Of a stretch of DNA of 64,000 nt, positions 1 to 9,465 are shown piece after piece. A model generated the notes under the pieces. That model saw only the letters and a list, made by a program, of their open reading frames with translations, did not search any database and was not told the origin of the DNA. The DNA comes from an uncultured Eubacteriales bacterium. Lineage in GTDB: Bacteria; Bacillota; Clostridia; Peptostreptococcales; Anaerovoracaceae. Both the position numbers and the translations under genes were made by a program. Within the stretch, counting starts at the first letter, position 1. Each line of letters starts with the position of its first letter. The stretch spans positions 17,747-81,746 of the forward strand of contig OMXT01000001.1 of NCBI GenBank assembly GCA_900315125.1, given 5' to 3'.

Positions 1-956
1 CCGGCACGGACTATCTGACCTACATCATGGCTGTGGAAGAGCTCTCAAAGGTCGACGCGTCCCACGGCGTTATCGTGCAGACCCACAATGCGCTGTGCTG
101 CTGGCCTATTTACACCTACGGGACAGAGGAGCAGAAGAGAAAGTATCTGCCGGATCTTTTGTCAGGAAAGAAGATTGGCGCTTTTGGACTGACAGAGCCT
201 AACGCGGGAACGGATGCCGCAGGAACGCAGACGAAGGCGAAGGACGCCGGAGACCACTGGGTGCTGAACGGATCCAAGATTTTTATCTCCGGCGGCGGTA
301 TTGCGGATGTCTATGTTATATTCGCCATGACAGATAAGAGTCAGGGCACAAGAGGCATCAGCGCCTTTATCGTAGAAAAGGGCACGCCGGGATTCACATC
401 CCCCAAGAAGGAGAACAAGATGGGTATCCGGGCCAGCATTGCGGCGGAGCTGGTGTTTGAAGACTGCTGCATCCCGAAAGAAAATCTGCTGGGACAGCTG
501 GGCAAGGGCTTTAAGATCGCCATGTCCGCTCTGGATGTGGGACGTCTCGGCATAGCGGCCCAGGCTCTGGGAATCGCCCAGGGGGCCTTTGATAAGACCG
601 TTGAATACATGAAACAGAGAAAACAGTTCGGCAAGACACTGGATAAGTTCCAGGCCCTTGCTTTTGAGATGGCGGAGATGAAGACGAAGATCGACGGATC
701 CCGCTATCTCCTTTATGATGCCGCAAACCGCAGAGACCGGGGAGAGCCCGCGTCCGTTGCAGCGGCGGAGGCGAAGCTTGCCTGCTCGACAACAGCAATG
801 TATGTTACGGAGAAAGCTGTCCAGTTCCACGGCGGCTATGGATATATCAAGGATTATCCGGTAGAGCGCATGATGAGAGACGCCAAGATCACAGAGATCT
901 ATGAGGGCACATCAGAAGTCATGAAGATGGTCATGGACAGAGAGATTTTCAAGTAG
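1..956 (+). CDS. Acyl-CoA dehydrogenase (butyryl-CoA dehydrogenase type), 5' end cut off
   Basis: The reading frame is open from base 3, before the first internal ATG at 27, so the gene starts outside the window and about 317 codons remain of the usual 380. Seen: FAD/substrate-domain stretches such as FGLTEPNAGTDA and the C-terminal IYEGTSEV, whose Glu is the catalytic base position of the family. It is followed after 18 bases by etfB and etfA, the classical partner arrangement of electron-bifurcating butyryl-CoA dehydrogenase. Expected role: reduction of crotonyl-CoA (or a related 2-enoyl-CoA) to the saturated acyl-CoA in the cytoplasm. Substrate is inferred from the thiolase/Hbd/crotonase neighbours; another short-chain enoyl-CoA is possible. 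Confidence 0.9.
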   Translation, partial: GTDYLTYIMAVEELSKVDASHGVIVQTHNALCCWPIYTYGTEEQKRKYLPDLLSGKKIGAFGLTEPNAGTDAAGTQTKAKDAGDHWVLNGSKIFISGGGIADVYVIFAMTDKSQGTRGISAFIVEKGTPGFTSPKKENKMGIRASIAAELVFEDCCIPKENLLGQLGKGFKIAMSALDVGRLGIAAQALGIAQGAFDKTVEYMKQRKQFGKTLDKFQALAFEMAEMKTKIDGSRYLLYDAANRRDRGEPASVAAAEAKLACSTTAMYVTEKAVQFHGGYGYIKDYPVERMMRDAKITEIYEGTSEVMKMVMDREIFK

Positions 957-974
957 TCGGGGAGGAAAGAGAAC

Positions 975-1763
975 ATGAAGATCATCGTATGCGTAAAGCA
1001 GGTTCCGAATACGAACCAGATAAAAATCAATCCGGAAACCGGAACGCTGATCCGAGAAGGCGTACCGGCGATCCTTAACCCGGATGACGCCAACGCTCTG
1101 GAGGAAGCTCTGGAGATCAAGGACGCCGATCCGGATACCACCGTGACTGTTATTACTATGGGACCGCCCCAGGCGAAGGAAATGCTGCAGGAGTGCATCG
1201 CCATGGGCGCCGATGACGCGATACTGCTGTCTGACCGGGCGCTGGGCGGATCGGACACCTGGGCTACATCCAACGCTGTTGCCGCAGGCATCCGAAAGAT
1301 CGGTGAATATGACCTGATCTTCGCCGGAAGACAGGCGATCGACGGGGATACCGCGCAGGTAGGACCGCAGATCGCGGAGAAGCTGGGCATTCCCCAGGTG
1401 ACCTATGCGACGGAGCTTCAGCTTGAAGACGGAAGTGTCGTTGTGAAGAGAGCGCTGGAAGACGGCTACGAAAAACTCAGGGTCAAGACTCCATGCCTCA
1501 TCACGGCAATCAAAGAGCTGAACAAACCGAGATACATGACGATCCGCGGCATCCTCCGGGGAGCAAAGCATGAGATCAAGGTGTGGAGCGCAGAAGACAT
1601 CGGCGTGGACAGAAGCGTCGTCGGTCTTAAGGCCTCTCCGACCAATGTATTCCGTTCATTTACACCAAAACCAAAGGGAGCGGGGATCACAGTAGAAGGC
1701 GACACACCGAAAGAAAAGGCAGCATATCTCATGGCGGATATGAAGGCGAAGCACATCATTTAG
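975..1763 (+). CDS. etfB: Electron transfer flavoprotein subunit beta
   Basis: 262 residues, normal length for EtfB. The N-terminus ([12 protein letters not shown]), the central [19 protein letters not shown] segment and [15 protein letters not shown] near residue 185 are typical of EtfB. An RBS (GGGAGG) lies at 959-964. With EtfA it forms the FAD heterodimer that passes electrons between NADH, ferredoxin and the preceding acyl-CoA dehydrogenase. Whether this pair bifurcates is inferred from the clostridial context, not proven by a residue visible here. Confidence 0.95.
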   Translation: MKIIVCVKQVPNTNQIKINPETGTLIREGVPAILNPDDANALEEALEIKDADPDTTVTVITMGPPQAKEMLQECIAMGADDAILLSDRALGGSDTWATSNAVAAGIRKIGEYDLIFAGRQAIDGDTAQVGPQIAEKLGIPQVTYATELQLEDGSVVVKRALEDGYEKLRVKTPCLITAIKELNKPRYMTIRGILRGAKHEIKVWSAEDIGVDRSVVGLKASPTNVFRSFTPKPKGAGITVEGDTPKEKAAYLMADMKAKHII

Positions 1764-1777
1764 GAGGATACGCGGCG

Positions 1778-2857
1778 ATGAAGGATTTTTCGGATTACAA
1801 AAATATATGGGTATTCGCTGAGCAGCGCCAGGGCAAGCTCGTCAATGTGGCGCTGGAACTGATCGGCGAAGGAAGAAAGCTGGCGGCGGAGATCGGCGGA
1901 GATACCAAGCTCTGCGCAGCGCTTCTGGGAAGCGATGTGGACGGTCTAATAGACGAACTGTATGAGTACGGCGCAGACCGGGTCTATGTCATGGAACATC
2001 CGCTGCTCAAGCAGTATACGACGGACGGCTACGCCAAGGTGCTGACCGACGCGATCAATGAATACAAGCCGGAGATCGTACTCTACGGCGCGACACATAT
2101 TGGAAGAGACCTGGCGCCCCGGGTCGCGGCGAGACTGAATACCGGTCTTACGGCAGACTGCACCCGGCTGGACGTGAACATGTCCAATTACATGGATTAC
2201 CTGGAGGAAAAGACCACCGCTTCTACGAAGGGGCTGGACAGAAATGATCCGGGCACAGGTCTGAAGCAGACGAGACCGGCCTTCGGAGGCAACCTGATGG
2301 CGACCATCGTTACCCCGAACACAAGGCCTCAGATGGCAACCGTGCGCCCCGGCGTGATGGATAAGCGCGAGAGGGAAGAGGGAGCCAGAGGAGAACGGAT
2401 CGATGTGGACGTGAAGCTGGATGCTTCCGATATCCACGTAGAGGTTCTGGAAGTGGTCAAGGCTGCGAAGGAAATTGTTTCTCTTACGGACGCGTCCATT
2501 ATCTGCTCCGGCGGACGAGGACTGGGAGACGCCTCCGGATTTGAACTGATCCGGGCATTCGCCGATAAGGTCGGCGGCGTGGTGGGAGCTTCCCGTGCCG
2601 CGGTAGACGCCGGATGGATCGATCAGAGCCATCAGGTTGGGCAGACTGGAACGACCGTTAAACCGCATATATATTTTGCCTGCGGGATCTCAGGCGCGAT
2701 TCAGCATCTGGCAGGAATGCAGACGTCGGATATTATTGTTGCTATCAATAAAGACCCCGAATGCCCGATGATGCAGCTTGCGGATTATGCAATCGAGGGA
2801 GATCTGAAGAAGGTGATTCCGGAGATCATGGATCTTTGGGATACTGCGGAAGTATAG
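1778..2857 (+). CDS. etfA: Electron transfer flavoprotein subunit alpha
   Basis: 359 residues. The C-terminal FAD domain is clear: [15 protein letters not shown], the [10 protein letters not shown] segment, an [14 protein letters not shown] stretch and the [19 protein letters not shown] tail. It begins 15 bases after etfB behind a GGAGG-type site. It partners EtfB and the acyl-CoA dehydrogenase. There is no N-terminal ferredoxin domain, unlike some lactate-dehydrogenase-linked EtfA proteins. Confidence 0.95.
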   Translation: MKDFSDYKNIWVFAEQRQGKLVNVALELIGEGRKLAAEIGGDTKLCAALLGSDVDGLIDELYEYGADRVYVMEHPLLKQYTTDGYAKVLTDAINEYKPEIVLYGATHIGRDLAPRVAARLNTGLTADCTRLDVNMSNYMDYLEEKTTASTKGLDRNDPGTGLKQTRPAFGGNLMATIVTPNTRPQMATVRPGVMDKREREEGARGERIDVDVKLDASDIHVEVLEVVKAAKEIVSLTDASIICSGGRGLGDASGFELIRAFADKVGGVVGASRAAVDAGWIDQSHQVGQTGTTVKPHIYFACGISGAIQHLAGMQTSDIIVAINKDPECPMMQLADYAIEGDLKKVIPEIMDLWDTAEV

Positions 2858-2871
2858 AGAGAGGTGGAATC

Positions 2872-4071
2872 ATGAGAGAAGTAGTAATTGTAGATGGAGC
2901 CCGTACTGCATTTGGCAGAAGAGGGGGCGTATTCCGCGTTTTCACACCGTCGGACCTGGCAGGAAAGACCATCCGCGGACTCTGTGACAAGACGGGGATC
3001 CTGGACAAAGACAAAGTAGACGCTGTTTTCGCAGGCTGTGCCTGGGGAGATGTGGACTGCAATAACTTTGCCAGATACTCTACGCTAAAGGCGGGACTGC
3101 CCTACGAAACGTCATCGACATTTATAGAGATGCAGTGCGGCTCTTCTATCGCGTGCATCAACAATGCGGCGCTGCAGATCGCGGCAGGCGTCATCGACGT
3201 GGCGATCGCAGGCGGAGCAGAGACCCACAGCAGAACGGCATTCAAGTTCTCTACCTGCGTAACGCCCTTTAAGGAGCAGCCGCCTGTGGCTGCCAAGATG
3301 CGTCTGGCGCCGACGGATGAAGATGACATCTCAATGATCGATATTGCGGACGGTATGGCGAAGCGCTGGGGCATTACCCGTGAGGAATGCGACCAGTTTG
3401 CCTATGACAGCCAGATGAGAGCCAAGGCGGCGATCGAGAAGGGATACTTTAAAGATGAGATCCTTCCGATCGAAGTAAAATACAGCCGCAAGAGTGATCC
3501 CGTCGTAATAACGGAAGATGAGCATCCCCGTCCCAATACTACACTGGAAGGCCTGGCCAAGATGCGTCCGGTCATGCCCGGCGGCGTTACGACGGCAGGC
3601 AATGCGTCCGGTCTGAATGACGGAGCATCCTTCGTTCTCATGATGACGAAAGAAAAGGCAGAGGAGCTGGGTTACAAACCCCTGGCACGCTGGATGGGCG
3701 GCAAGGATGTAGGCGTAGATCCCAAGGTAATGGGCATCGGACCGGCATATTCAAACATGGATCTGCTGGGACGCTTTGGACTGAAGGTATCAGATATGGA
3801 CGTCATAGAATGCAATGAGGCATTTGCGGCGCAGAATCTGAGCGTCATCAAGCAGATGGAGGAAATGAGCGGTGAGAAAATCGACCGCAGCAAGTGGAAT
3901 CCTCTGGGTGGCGCCATCGCCTTCGGTCACCCCAACGGCGCATCCGGCGGCCGGCTCTGTCTGTTCACCATGAAGGAACTGATCCGCCGCAAGGGCAAGT
4001 ACGGACTGTTCTCCGCATGCTGCGGAGGAGGCCTGGGTGTTTCCACACTGATCGAAAACATCTATGAATAA
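2872..4071 (+). CDS. Thiolase (acetyl-CoA C-acetyltransferase family)
   Basis: 399 residues from the ATG at 2872, chosen because GAGAGGTGG lies just before it; the open frame runs 37 codons further up but through the end of etfA. Thiolase marks: the nucleophile Cys region MQCGSSIAC near residue 90, GHPNGASGG with the catalytic His, and the CCGGG C-terminus. It condenses two acetyl-CoA to acetoacetyl-CoA, or cleaves a 3-ketoacyl-CoA. The Hbd and crotonase genes follow directly. A second thiolase lies at 43100-44278; the two are clearly related but not identical. Confidence 0.93.
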   Translation: MREVVIVDGARTAFGRRGGVFRVFTPSDLAGKTIRGLCDKTGILDKDKVDAVFAGCAWGDVDCNNFARYSTLKAGLPYETSSTFIEMQCGSSIACINNAALQIAAGVIDVAIAGGAETHSRTAFKFSTCVTPFKEQPPVAAKMRLAPTDEDDISMIDIADGMAKRWGITREECDQFAYDSQMRAKAAIEKGYFKDEILPIEVKYSRKSDPVVITEDEHPRPNTTLEGLAKMRPVMPGGVTTAGNASGLNDGASFVLMMTKEKAEELGYKPLARWMGGKDVGVDPKVMGIGPAYSNMDLLGRFGLKVSDMDVIECNEAFAAQNLSVIKQMEEMSGEKIDRSKWNPLGGAIAFGHPNGASGGRLCLFTMKELIRRKGKYGLFSACCGGGLGVSTLIENIYE

Positions 4072-4120
4072 TATCGTTTAACCGAAAAATGGAAATATGA
4101 GTATAGCAGGAGGAGAAGTC

Positions 4121-4981
4121 ATGATTCAGAAGGTAGGCGTTGTGGGCGCAGGAATGATGGGCGCGGAGATCGCCCTTTGTTTCGCCCGCGAAGGATATGA
4201 AACATATCTGAATGACATAAAACTGGAAATCGCCGAGAACGGCAAGAAGAAGGAAGCTGCCGTTCTGGACAAGAATATCAAAAAAGGCAGGATCACAGAA
4301 GAGGATAAGGTCAATACACTGGCGAAGGTTCATCCCACCGGCGATATCAAGGATCTGGCGGACTGCGACCTGGTCATCGAGGCGGTCCTGGAGGTCTGGG
4401 ACGTGAAGAAGAGCGTCCATGAGAATCTGGACAAATACTGCAAGGCCAGCACGATCATCGCGTCTAATACCTCCTCTATCTCCATTTCCAAGCTGGCTTC
4501 CTGCGTGGGAAAAGACAGAAAGGGACAGTTCATCGGAACTCATTTCAACTCCCCGGCCAGTGTCATGAAACTGGTAGAAGTCATTCCGGGACTGCTGACT
4601 GAGGAATCGACCGTTACAGAGGTAACGGAACTTCTTGAGAAAATCGACAAGGTTCCTGTCCGGGTCAAGGACGTGGTGGGATTCGGCCTGAACCGGATTT
4701 TCCACTGCATGTACGGCGAGGCCATGCGCCTTGTAGAAGAGGGCGTCTGCTCCGTAGAGGATGTGGACAAGATCTGCAAGTACGGACTGGGTCATCCCAT
4801 GGGGATCTTCAAACTGCTGGATATCACGGGCCACGACCTGAACCTGGAAGTGGACGAGATCCTGTTCGACGCTTACGGCGACCGGTTCCGTCCGAGCCCC
4901 CAGCTGAAGCGCCTGGTGGATTCCGGACGCCTGGGAAGAAAGACAGGGGCTGGATTCTATGATTATGAGGAGAAGAAATAA
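4121..4981 (+). CDS. hbd: 3-hydroxyacyl-CoA (3-hydroxybutyryl-CoA) dehydrogenase
   Basis: 286 residues from the ATG at 4121, preceded by AGGAGGAG; an in-frame ATG at 4097 lacks an RBS. The Rossmann [10 protein letters not shown] motif is at residues 9-18, and the [17 protein letters not shown] stretch carries the catalytic His of the Hbd family. The [14 protein letters not shown] end is typical. Reduces acetoacetyl-CoA to 3-hydroxybutyryl-CoA (or the reverse). Its stop overlaps the crotonase start by one base (TAATG), showing translational coupling. Confidence 0.95.
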   Translation: MIQKVGVVGAGMMGAEIALCFAREGYETYLNDIKLEIAENGKKKEAAVLDKNIKKGRITEEDKVNTLAKVHPTGDIKDLADCDLVIEAVLEVWDVKKSVHENLDKYCKASTIIASNTSSISISKLASCVGKDRKGQFIGTHFNSPASVMKLVEVIPGLLTEESTVTEVTELLEKIDKVPVRVKDVVGFGLNRIFHCMYGEAMRLVEEGVCSVEDVDKICKYGLGHPMGIFKLLDITGHDLNLEVDEILFDAYGDRFRPSPQLKRLVDSGRLGRKTGAGFYDYEEKK

Positions 4982-5748
4982 TGGCACAGGTTACATTAAA
5001 AGCTGCGGAAGGCATCGCTGTACTCAGCGTTGACCGTCCGGAGGCGCTGAACGCGCTGAACAGAGAAATCGTAGACCAGATGGACGAGCTCATCGACCAG
5101 GTTGCAGCGGATGATTCTGTTCGCTGCCTGGTCATCCACAGCGATAAGAACTTCGCTGCGGGGGCGGACATCAAAGCCATGGCTGAGTGTGATGAAGAAG
5201 GGGCCAAGGTCTTTGCTTTCTCGCCGACCTATAACAAGATAACAAAATTAAGTGTACCTACCATCGCTGCTATCGAGGGCTATGCCCTCGGGGGCGGCAT
5301 GGAACTGGCGCTGACTGCGGATATCCGTATCGCCGGAAAGAGTGCTAAAATGGGATTCCCCGAGGTCACCCTGGGCATATTCCCTGGAGCAGGCGGGACT
5401 ATCCGTGCTCCCAAGCTGATCGGACCGGCTCTCGCAAAGGAAATGATATTTACCGGGGACGCCATCAAGGCGGACCGGGCTCTGGCTATCGGCCTTGTAA
5501 ACCGGGTCGTAGAAGACGATCAGGTGCTGGAAGAAGCCATGAAGCTTGCGAAGAGGATCGCAAAGAGGGGTCCTGTGGCCGTTCGCATGGTAAAAGATGT
5601 TATAAACCGGGGACTTGAGGAACCGGATGTTATAAAGGGTACTGAAATCGAAGCAGAGCAGTGGGCGAAGCTGTTCAATACCTATGATCAAAAGGAAGGA
5701 ATGAAGGCATTCATGGAAAAGAGAAAGCCGACGTTCCAGAACAGGTAA
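4981..5748 (+). CDS. crt: Enoyl-CoA hydratase / 3-hydroxybutyryl-CoA dehydratase (crotonase)
   Basis: 255 residues, the family's usual length. The oxyanion-hole/CoA motif FAAGADIKAMAE is near residue 60. Both catalytic Glu sites are present: GGGMELALTADIR near residue 105 and FPEVTLGIFPGAGGT near 125. Hydrates crotonyl-CoA or dehydrates 3-hydroxybutyryl-CoA. Coupled to hbd by a one-base overlap, and 17 bases before the 2-hydroxyacyl-CoA dehydratase genes. Confidence 0.94.
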   Translation: MAQVTLKAAEGIAVLSVDRPEALNALNREIVDQMDELIDQVAADDSVRCLVIHSDKNFAAGADIKAMAECDEEGAKVFAFSPTYNKITKLSVPTIAAIEGYALGGGMELALTADIRIAGKSAKMGFPEVTLGIFPGAGGTIRAPKLIGPALAKEMIFTGDAIKADRALAIGLVNRVVEDDQVLEEAMKLAKRIAKRGPVAVRMVKDVINRGLEEPDVIKGTEIEAEQWAKLFNTYDQKEGMKAFMEKRKPTFQNR

Positions 5749-5765
5749 TTGCAGGAGGAGAGCAA

Positions 5766-7001
5766 ATGGCAGAGGAAGAAAAGAGAACTTCAAAACAGCT
5801 GCTGAAGGACATCCAGGACGGAACATATGCCCGGGCCTGGGAAGCGAAAGAGAAGGGTGAGCCGGTGGTCTGGGCTACATCCATCTGTCCCGATGAGCTG
5901 CTGAACGCCATGGATCTGGTCACGGTTTACCCGGAGAACCAGGCCGGCGTTATCGGCGCCCGCAAGGAAGCCATGAAATTTATCGACCAGGCAGAAGGCG
6001 TGGGATACGGTCCGGACACCTGTTCCTACGCGAGAGTCAATATGGGTTATGTGGATCTGCAGCAGTCCGATTCACAGGATGTGCCCCTTCCGGACATCAT
6101 ATTCTCCAGCACCAACATCTGCTATACCGTGCAGAAGTGGTATGAGAATCTGTCCAAGAAGCTGAACATTCCGCTGATCCTGTTCGACATGCCCTTCAAC
6201 CACGAGTATGAGGTGACGGACAGCGCCGTAGCCTACATCCGTGGACAGCTGGAGCACGCCATAGAGCAGCTGGAGGAATTCACGGGACGGAAGATGGACT
6301 ACGACAAGCTGGCCCACGCCATGGACGTGAACAACGAGACCTGCGAATGGTGGAAGAAGGCGACAGACGAAGGCAAGTACCGTCCGTCTCCGCTGGACGG
6401 ATTTAAGATCTTCAACTACATGGCGCTGATGGTAGCGAACCGGAGTTTTGAAGACAGCCGGGACTGCTTCCGCCTGTGGTATGAGGAGCTGGAGCAGCGT
6501 CACGCGGAAGGACAGGGCCCCTGGAGCAGCTCGGAAGAGAAGTACCGGATCATCTGGGACGGCATCGCCTGCTGGCCCCACCTGTCCACCACATATAAAC
6601 TGCTGAAGAAGTACGGCATCAACATGGTCACATCCACCTATCCCCAGAGCTGGTATAAGGTCTATGAGACCAACGACCTGGACGGCATGGCCCGGGCCTA
6701 CACCGGAAACTACGCCAACCGGAACCTGGATTTCGGTGAGGACAACATGGAAACGCTGATCCGCGATTTTGACATCGACGGCGTGCTGTTCCATACGAAC
6801 CGGAGCTGCAAGCTCATGGACTTCCGTACCTTTGAGGTACAGCGCAGGATCAAGGATACCACCGGATGTCCTTCTGTTGTATTCGACGGGGACCAGACCG
6901 ATCCCAGATTATTCTCCGACGCCCAGTATGAGACGAGAGTCCAGGCACTGATGGAAATGATGGACGAATACAAAGAACAGAAGAGAAAGGGGGATCTGTA
7001 A
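5766..7001 (+). CDS. 2-hydroxyacyl-CoA dehydratase, alpha-type subunit (HgdA/HadB/FldB/LcdA family)
   Basis: 411 residues. Three Cys in the expected places for binding a [4Fe-4S] cluster are C41 (SICPDELL), C86 (DTCSYAR) and C119 (TNICYTVQKWYE). This family removes water from (R)-2-hydroxyacyl-CoA by a ketyl-radical mechanism after one-electron, ATP-dependent activation. The stop overlaps the next subunit's ATG by one base. The sequence alone does not tell whether lactoyl-, 2-hydroxybutyryl-, 2-hydroxyglutaryl-, 2-hydroxyisocaproyl- or phenyllactyl-CoA is used. The operon (Hbd, crotonase, 4-hydroxybutyryl-CoA dehydratase) favours a C4 substrate; this is inference. Confidence 0.9.
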   Translation: MAEEEKRTSKQLLKDIQDGTYARAWEAKEKGEPVVWATSICPDELLNAMDLVTVYPENQAGVIGARKEAMKFIDQAEGVGYGPDTCSYARVNMGYVDLQQSDSQDVPLPDIIFSSTNICYTVQKWYENLSKKLNIPLILFDMPFNHEYEVTDSAVAYIRGQLEHAIEQLEEFTGRKMDYDKLAHAMDVNNETCEWWKKATDEGKYRPSPLDGFKIFNYMALMVANRSFEDSRDCFRLWYEELEQRHAEGQGPWSSSEEKYRIIWDGIACWPHLSTTYKLLKKYGINMVTSTYPQSWYKVYETNDLDGMARAYTGNYANRNLDFGEDNMETLIRDFDIDGVLFHTNRSCKLMDFRTFEVQRRIKDTTGCPSVVFDGDQTDPRLFSDAQYETRVQALMEMMDEYKEQKRKGDL

Positions 7002-8134
7002 TGAGTTATCTTGATACCATAGAAGAACTGGTTCAGGCAGGACTGCATCCCGCCAAGACATGCGCGCAGACCAAGGCGTCCACAGGGAAACAGCTGATCG
7101 GATGCGTGCCCTATCATACCCCCGACGAGGTGATCTACGCCGGAAACTGCATCCCAGTAGGGCTGTGGGGCGGAAATCCGGAGTTCAAGCTGGCAGACAC
7201 CTATCTGCAGGGATTCTGTTGCGGACTGCTGCGGGCTGTCATGGAATACGCCATGGACGGGACATATAACATTCTGTCAGGCATCGTCTGTCCCACATTC
7301 TGCGACTCCATGAAATGCACACTGGAGGACCTGAAGGTGGCCACACCGGAGAGTATCCCGGTCATCGGCATGTCCTACGGCCAGCAGAGAAAGATCAAGG
7401 CCGGCAGAGACTTCACCATAAGAGAGTACAAGCGAGTCCGTCATGAGATCGAAAAGATCGCGAAGACTGCCATCACCGACGAGAAAGTGGAGGCTGCTTA
7501 TCAGATCTACGAGGATTACCGGGCGGCTATGCGGGCCTTTGAGACGGCAGCAGCGGAGCATCCGGAGATTATCACGTCCAAAAAGCGCATGATGATCATC
7601 AAGGCGGGACTTTACATGGACAAGGCGGAATATACGCCGAAGATCAGGGAGATCACAGAAGGCCTGAAGGCAGCGCCGGCGTCAGATTATGACGGCAAAC
7701 GGATCATCATCACGGGCATCATGGCAGAGCCGGCAGCGATCCTGGACATCTTCGATGAGAACGGACTGGCTGTGGTAGCCGATGAGATGTCCCTGGGATC
7801 CAGGCTGTGGCGTTCTAAGGGCCGTGACGATGTGGAAGACGTCTATGAGAAGATGGCTTACCGCTACGCCGATACCAAGGCGGATTGCTTCATGTACGAG
7901 CCGGAAAAGCTGAGAGGCCAGTACATGATGGAGCTGAAGGACAAGTATGACGCGGACGCCATCGTCATCATGATGGAGAAGTTCTGCGATCCGGAGGAAT
8001 ACGACTACCCGATCTACAAGGCGGAGCTGGAAGAAGCGGAAGTTCCCATGCTGTACATGGAAGTGGATCAGCAGACCACCGGGTTCGAGCAGATCCGCAC
8101 GAGAGTCCAGAGCTTCCGTGAGATGCTGGATTAA
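7001..8134 (+). CDS. 2-hydroxyacyl-CoA dehydratase, beta-type subunit (HgdB/HadC/FldC/LcdB family)
   Basis: 377 residues, translationally coupled to the alpha subunit (ATG shares the last A of the preceding TAA). Cys residues that can hold a second cluster include C35 and C50 (QLIGCVPYHT and AGNCIPVGLWGG), C73/C74 (GFCCGLLRA) and C97/C101/C106 (VCPTFCDSMKC). Forms the heterodimer with the preceding gene product. The ATPase activator gene follows 39 bases downstream, completing a three-gene set. Confidence 0.9.
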   Translation: MSYLDTIEELVQAGLHPAKTCAQTKASTGKQLIGCVPYHTPDEVIYAGNCIPVGLWGGNPEFKLADTYLQGFCCGLLRAVMEYAMDGTYNILSGIVCPTFCDSMKCTLEDLKVATPESIPVIGMSYGQQRKIKAGRDFTIREYKRVRHEIEKIAKTAITDEKVEAAYQIYEDYRAAMRAFETAAAEHPEIITSKKRMMIIKAGLYMDKAEYTPKIREITEGLKAAPASDYDGKRIIITGIMAEPAAILDIFDENGLAVVADEMSLGSRLWRSKGRDDVEDVYEKMAYRYADTKADCFMYEPEKLRGQYMMELKDKYDADAIVIMMEKFCDPEEYDYPIYKAELEEAEVPMLYMEVDQQTTGFEQIRTRVQSFREMLD

Positions 8135-8173
8135 GCGGTAACTTATAACAGAGAGAAAGCAAAGGAGAAGAGC

Positions 8174-8968
8174 GTGTATCTAGGAATTGACATTGGATCC
8201 TCTTCCTCTAAAGTAGCGCTGATCAATGACCGGAAGGAGATCGCGGCGATCTCCATCATCAACCGGGGGACCGGGACGGACGCTCCGGCCCGGGCTCTGG
8301 CGGATGCCATGGAGAAGGCCGGCGTAACGGAAGAGGATATCGACTATACAGTGGCCACGGGCTACGGACGGATCACCTACGAAGGGGCGGACAAGCAGAT
8401 CACGGAGATCACATGCCATGCCAAGGGCGTGAGCTATCTGGATCCGGGCGCCCGGACCATCATCGACATCGGCGGGCAGGACGCCAAGGTGATCAAGCTG
8501 AGCCCCAAGGGCCATGTGGAGAACTTCGTCATGAATGAGAAGTGCGCCGCGGGAACGGGCCGCTTCCTGGAGGTCATGGCGCGGGTCCTGGGCTGCACGC
8601 TGGAGGAACTTTCTCCTTTGGCGGACCAGTCCACGAAGGACGTGGCGATCAGCAGCGTATGCACCGTCTTCGCGGAGAGCGAAGTGATCTCCCGGCTGGC
8701 CGCCGGGGAGACGCTGCCGGACGTGGCACGGGGCGCCCACATCTCTGTTGCCCATCGGGTAACAGGGCTTTGTAACAGAGTAGGCTGCGAACCGAAGGTC
8801 GTGATGACTGGAGGCGTGGCGCTGAACAGCAACATGGTGGACGCGCTGTCCAAGGAGCTGGGCTGCATGGTGGAGGTCGTACCGAACTGCCAGGCGGCAG
8901 GCGCGGTGGGCGCGGCGCTGTTCGCTTACGAGGCAGGCACAAAGGCTGCTGCGAAGGAGAAAAAATAA
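8174..8968 (+). CDS. 2-hydroxyacyl-CoA dehydratase activator ATPase (HgdC/HadI family)
   Basis: 264 residues, starting at GTG 8174 with AAGGAG at 8162-8167. ASKHA ATPase fold: GIDIGSSSSK at residues 4-13 and DIGGQDAKVI near 100. The two Cys that bridge the homodimer's [4Fe-4S] cluster are in NEKCAAGTGRF and SSVCTVFAESEV. Injects one high-energy electron, at the cost of ATP, into the dehydratase dimer. The terminal TAATG overlaps the FabZ-like gene by one base. Confidence 0.94.
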   Translation: MYLGIDIGSSSSKVALINDRKEIAAISIINRGTGTDAPARALADAMEKAGVTEEDIDYTVATGYGRITYEGADKQITEITCHAKGVSYLDPGARTIIDIGGQDAKVIKLSPKGHVENFVMNEKCAAGTGRFLEVMARVLGCTLEELSPLADQSTKDVAISSVCTVFAESEVISRLAAGETLPDVARGAHISVAHRVTGLCNRVGCEPKVVMTGGVALNSNMVDALSKELGCMVEVVPNCQAAGAVGAALFAYEAGTKAAAKEKK

Positions 8969-9405
8969 TGAGTATATCTATGGACCGGGAAGGGATCATG
9001 AAGGTGATCCCGCACCGGGATCCCATGCTCCTGGTAGACGAAGTCGTCTCTATGGAGCCGGAGAAAGAAATCAATACGAAGTTCTACGTAGGACCGGAGC
9101 GGGAGATCTTCAAGGGGCATTTCCCTGGAGATCCCGTACTCCCCGGCGTCTACACGGTGGAGATCATGGCACAGTCATCGGATATACTGATCCTTTCCAT
9201 GGATCGGTATGCTGGAAAGACGCCGCTTTTCATCGGAATAAATAACGTAAAATTCAAGAGCCCGATCCGCCCCGGCGATACGCTGGAGATCCATTCGGCG
9301 ATCACCTATGAGAGGGAAGAGAAGGCAATCGTAACCTGCAGCGCAGAAGTCTATGACGCCGGTACGTTGGCATGTACCGGAGATGTGACGCTTGCCATGC
9401 GGTAA
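8968..9405 (+). CDS. FabZ-like hot-dog fold 3-hydroxyacyl dehydratase
   Basis: 145 residues. FabZ hallmarks: IPHRDPMLLVDEV near residue 15, FKGHFPGDPVLPGVYTVEIM near residues 50-70 with the catalytic His (GHFPG) and Glu (VEIMAQ) both kept. FabZ normally acts on acyl-ACP in fatty acid synthesis. Here the gene is coupled to the activator ATPase inside a CoA-ester operon with no fab genes nearby. An acyl-CoA dehydratase/hydratase role is likely but inferred; it could instead be a thioesterase-like relative. Confidence 0.8.
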   Translation: MSISMDREGIMKVIPHRDPMLLVDEVVSMEPEKEINTKFYVGPEREIFKGHFPGDPVLPGVYTVEIMAQSSDILILSMDRYAGKTPLFIGINNVKFKSPIRPGDTLEIHSAITYEREEKAIVTCSAEVYDAGTLACTGDVTLAMR

Positions 9406-9465
9406 GAGCACAGCTGCGTAATAGGATACATCAATTCAGCTGACATTATTTTGGAGGTAACAAAA

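Noticed and set aside
2761-2871. N-terminal extension of the first thiolase
   Set aside because: It overlaps the conserved end of etfA; the RBS and the thiolase family start both point to 2872.
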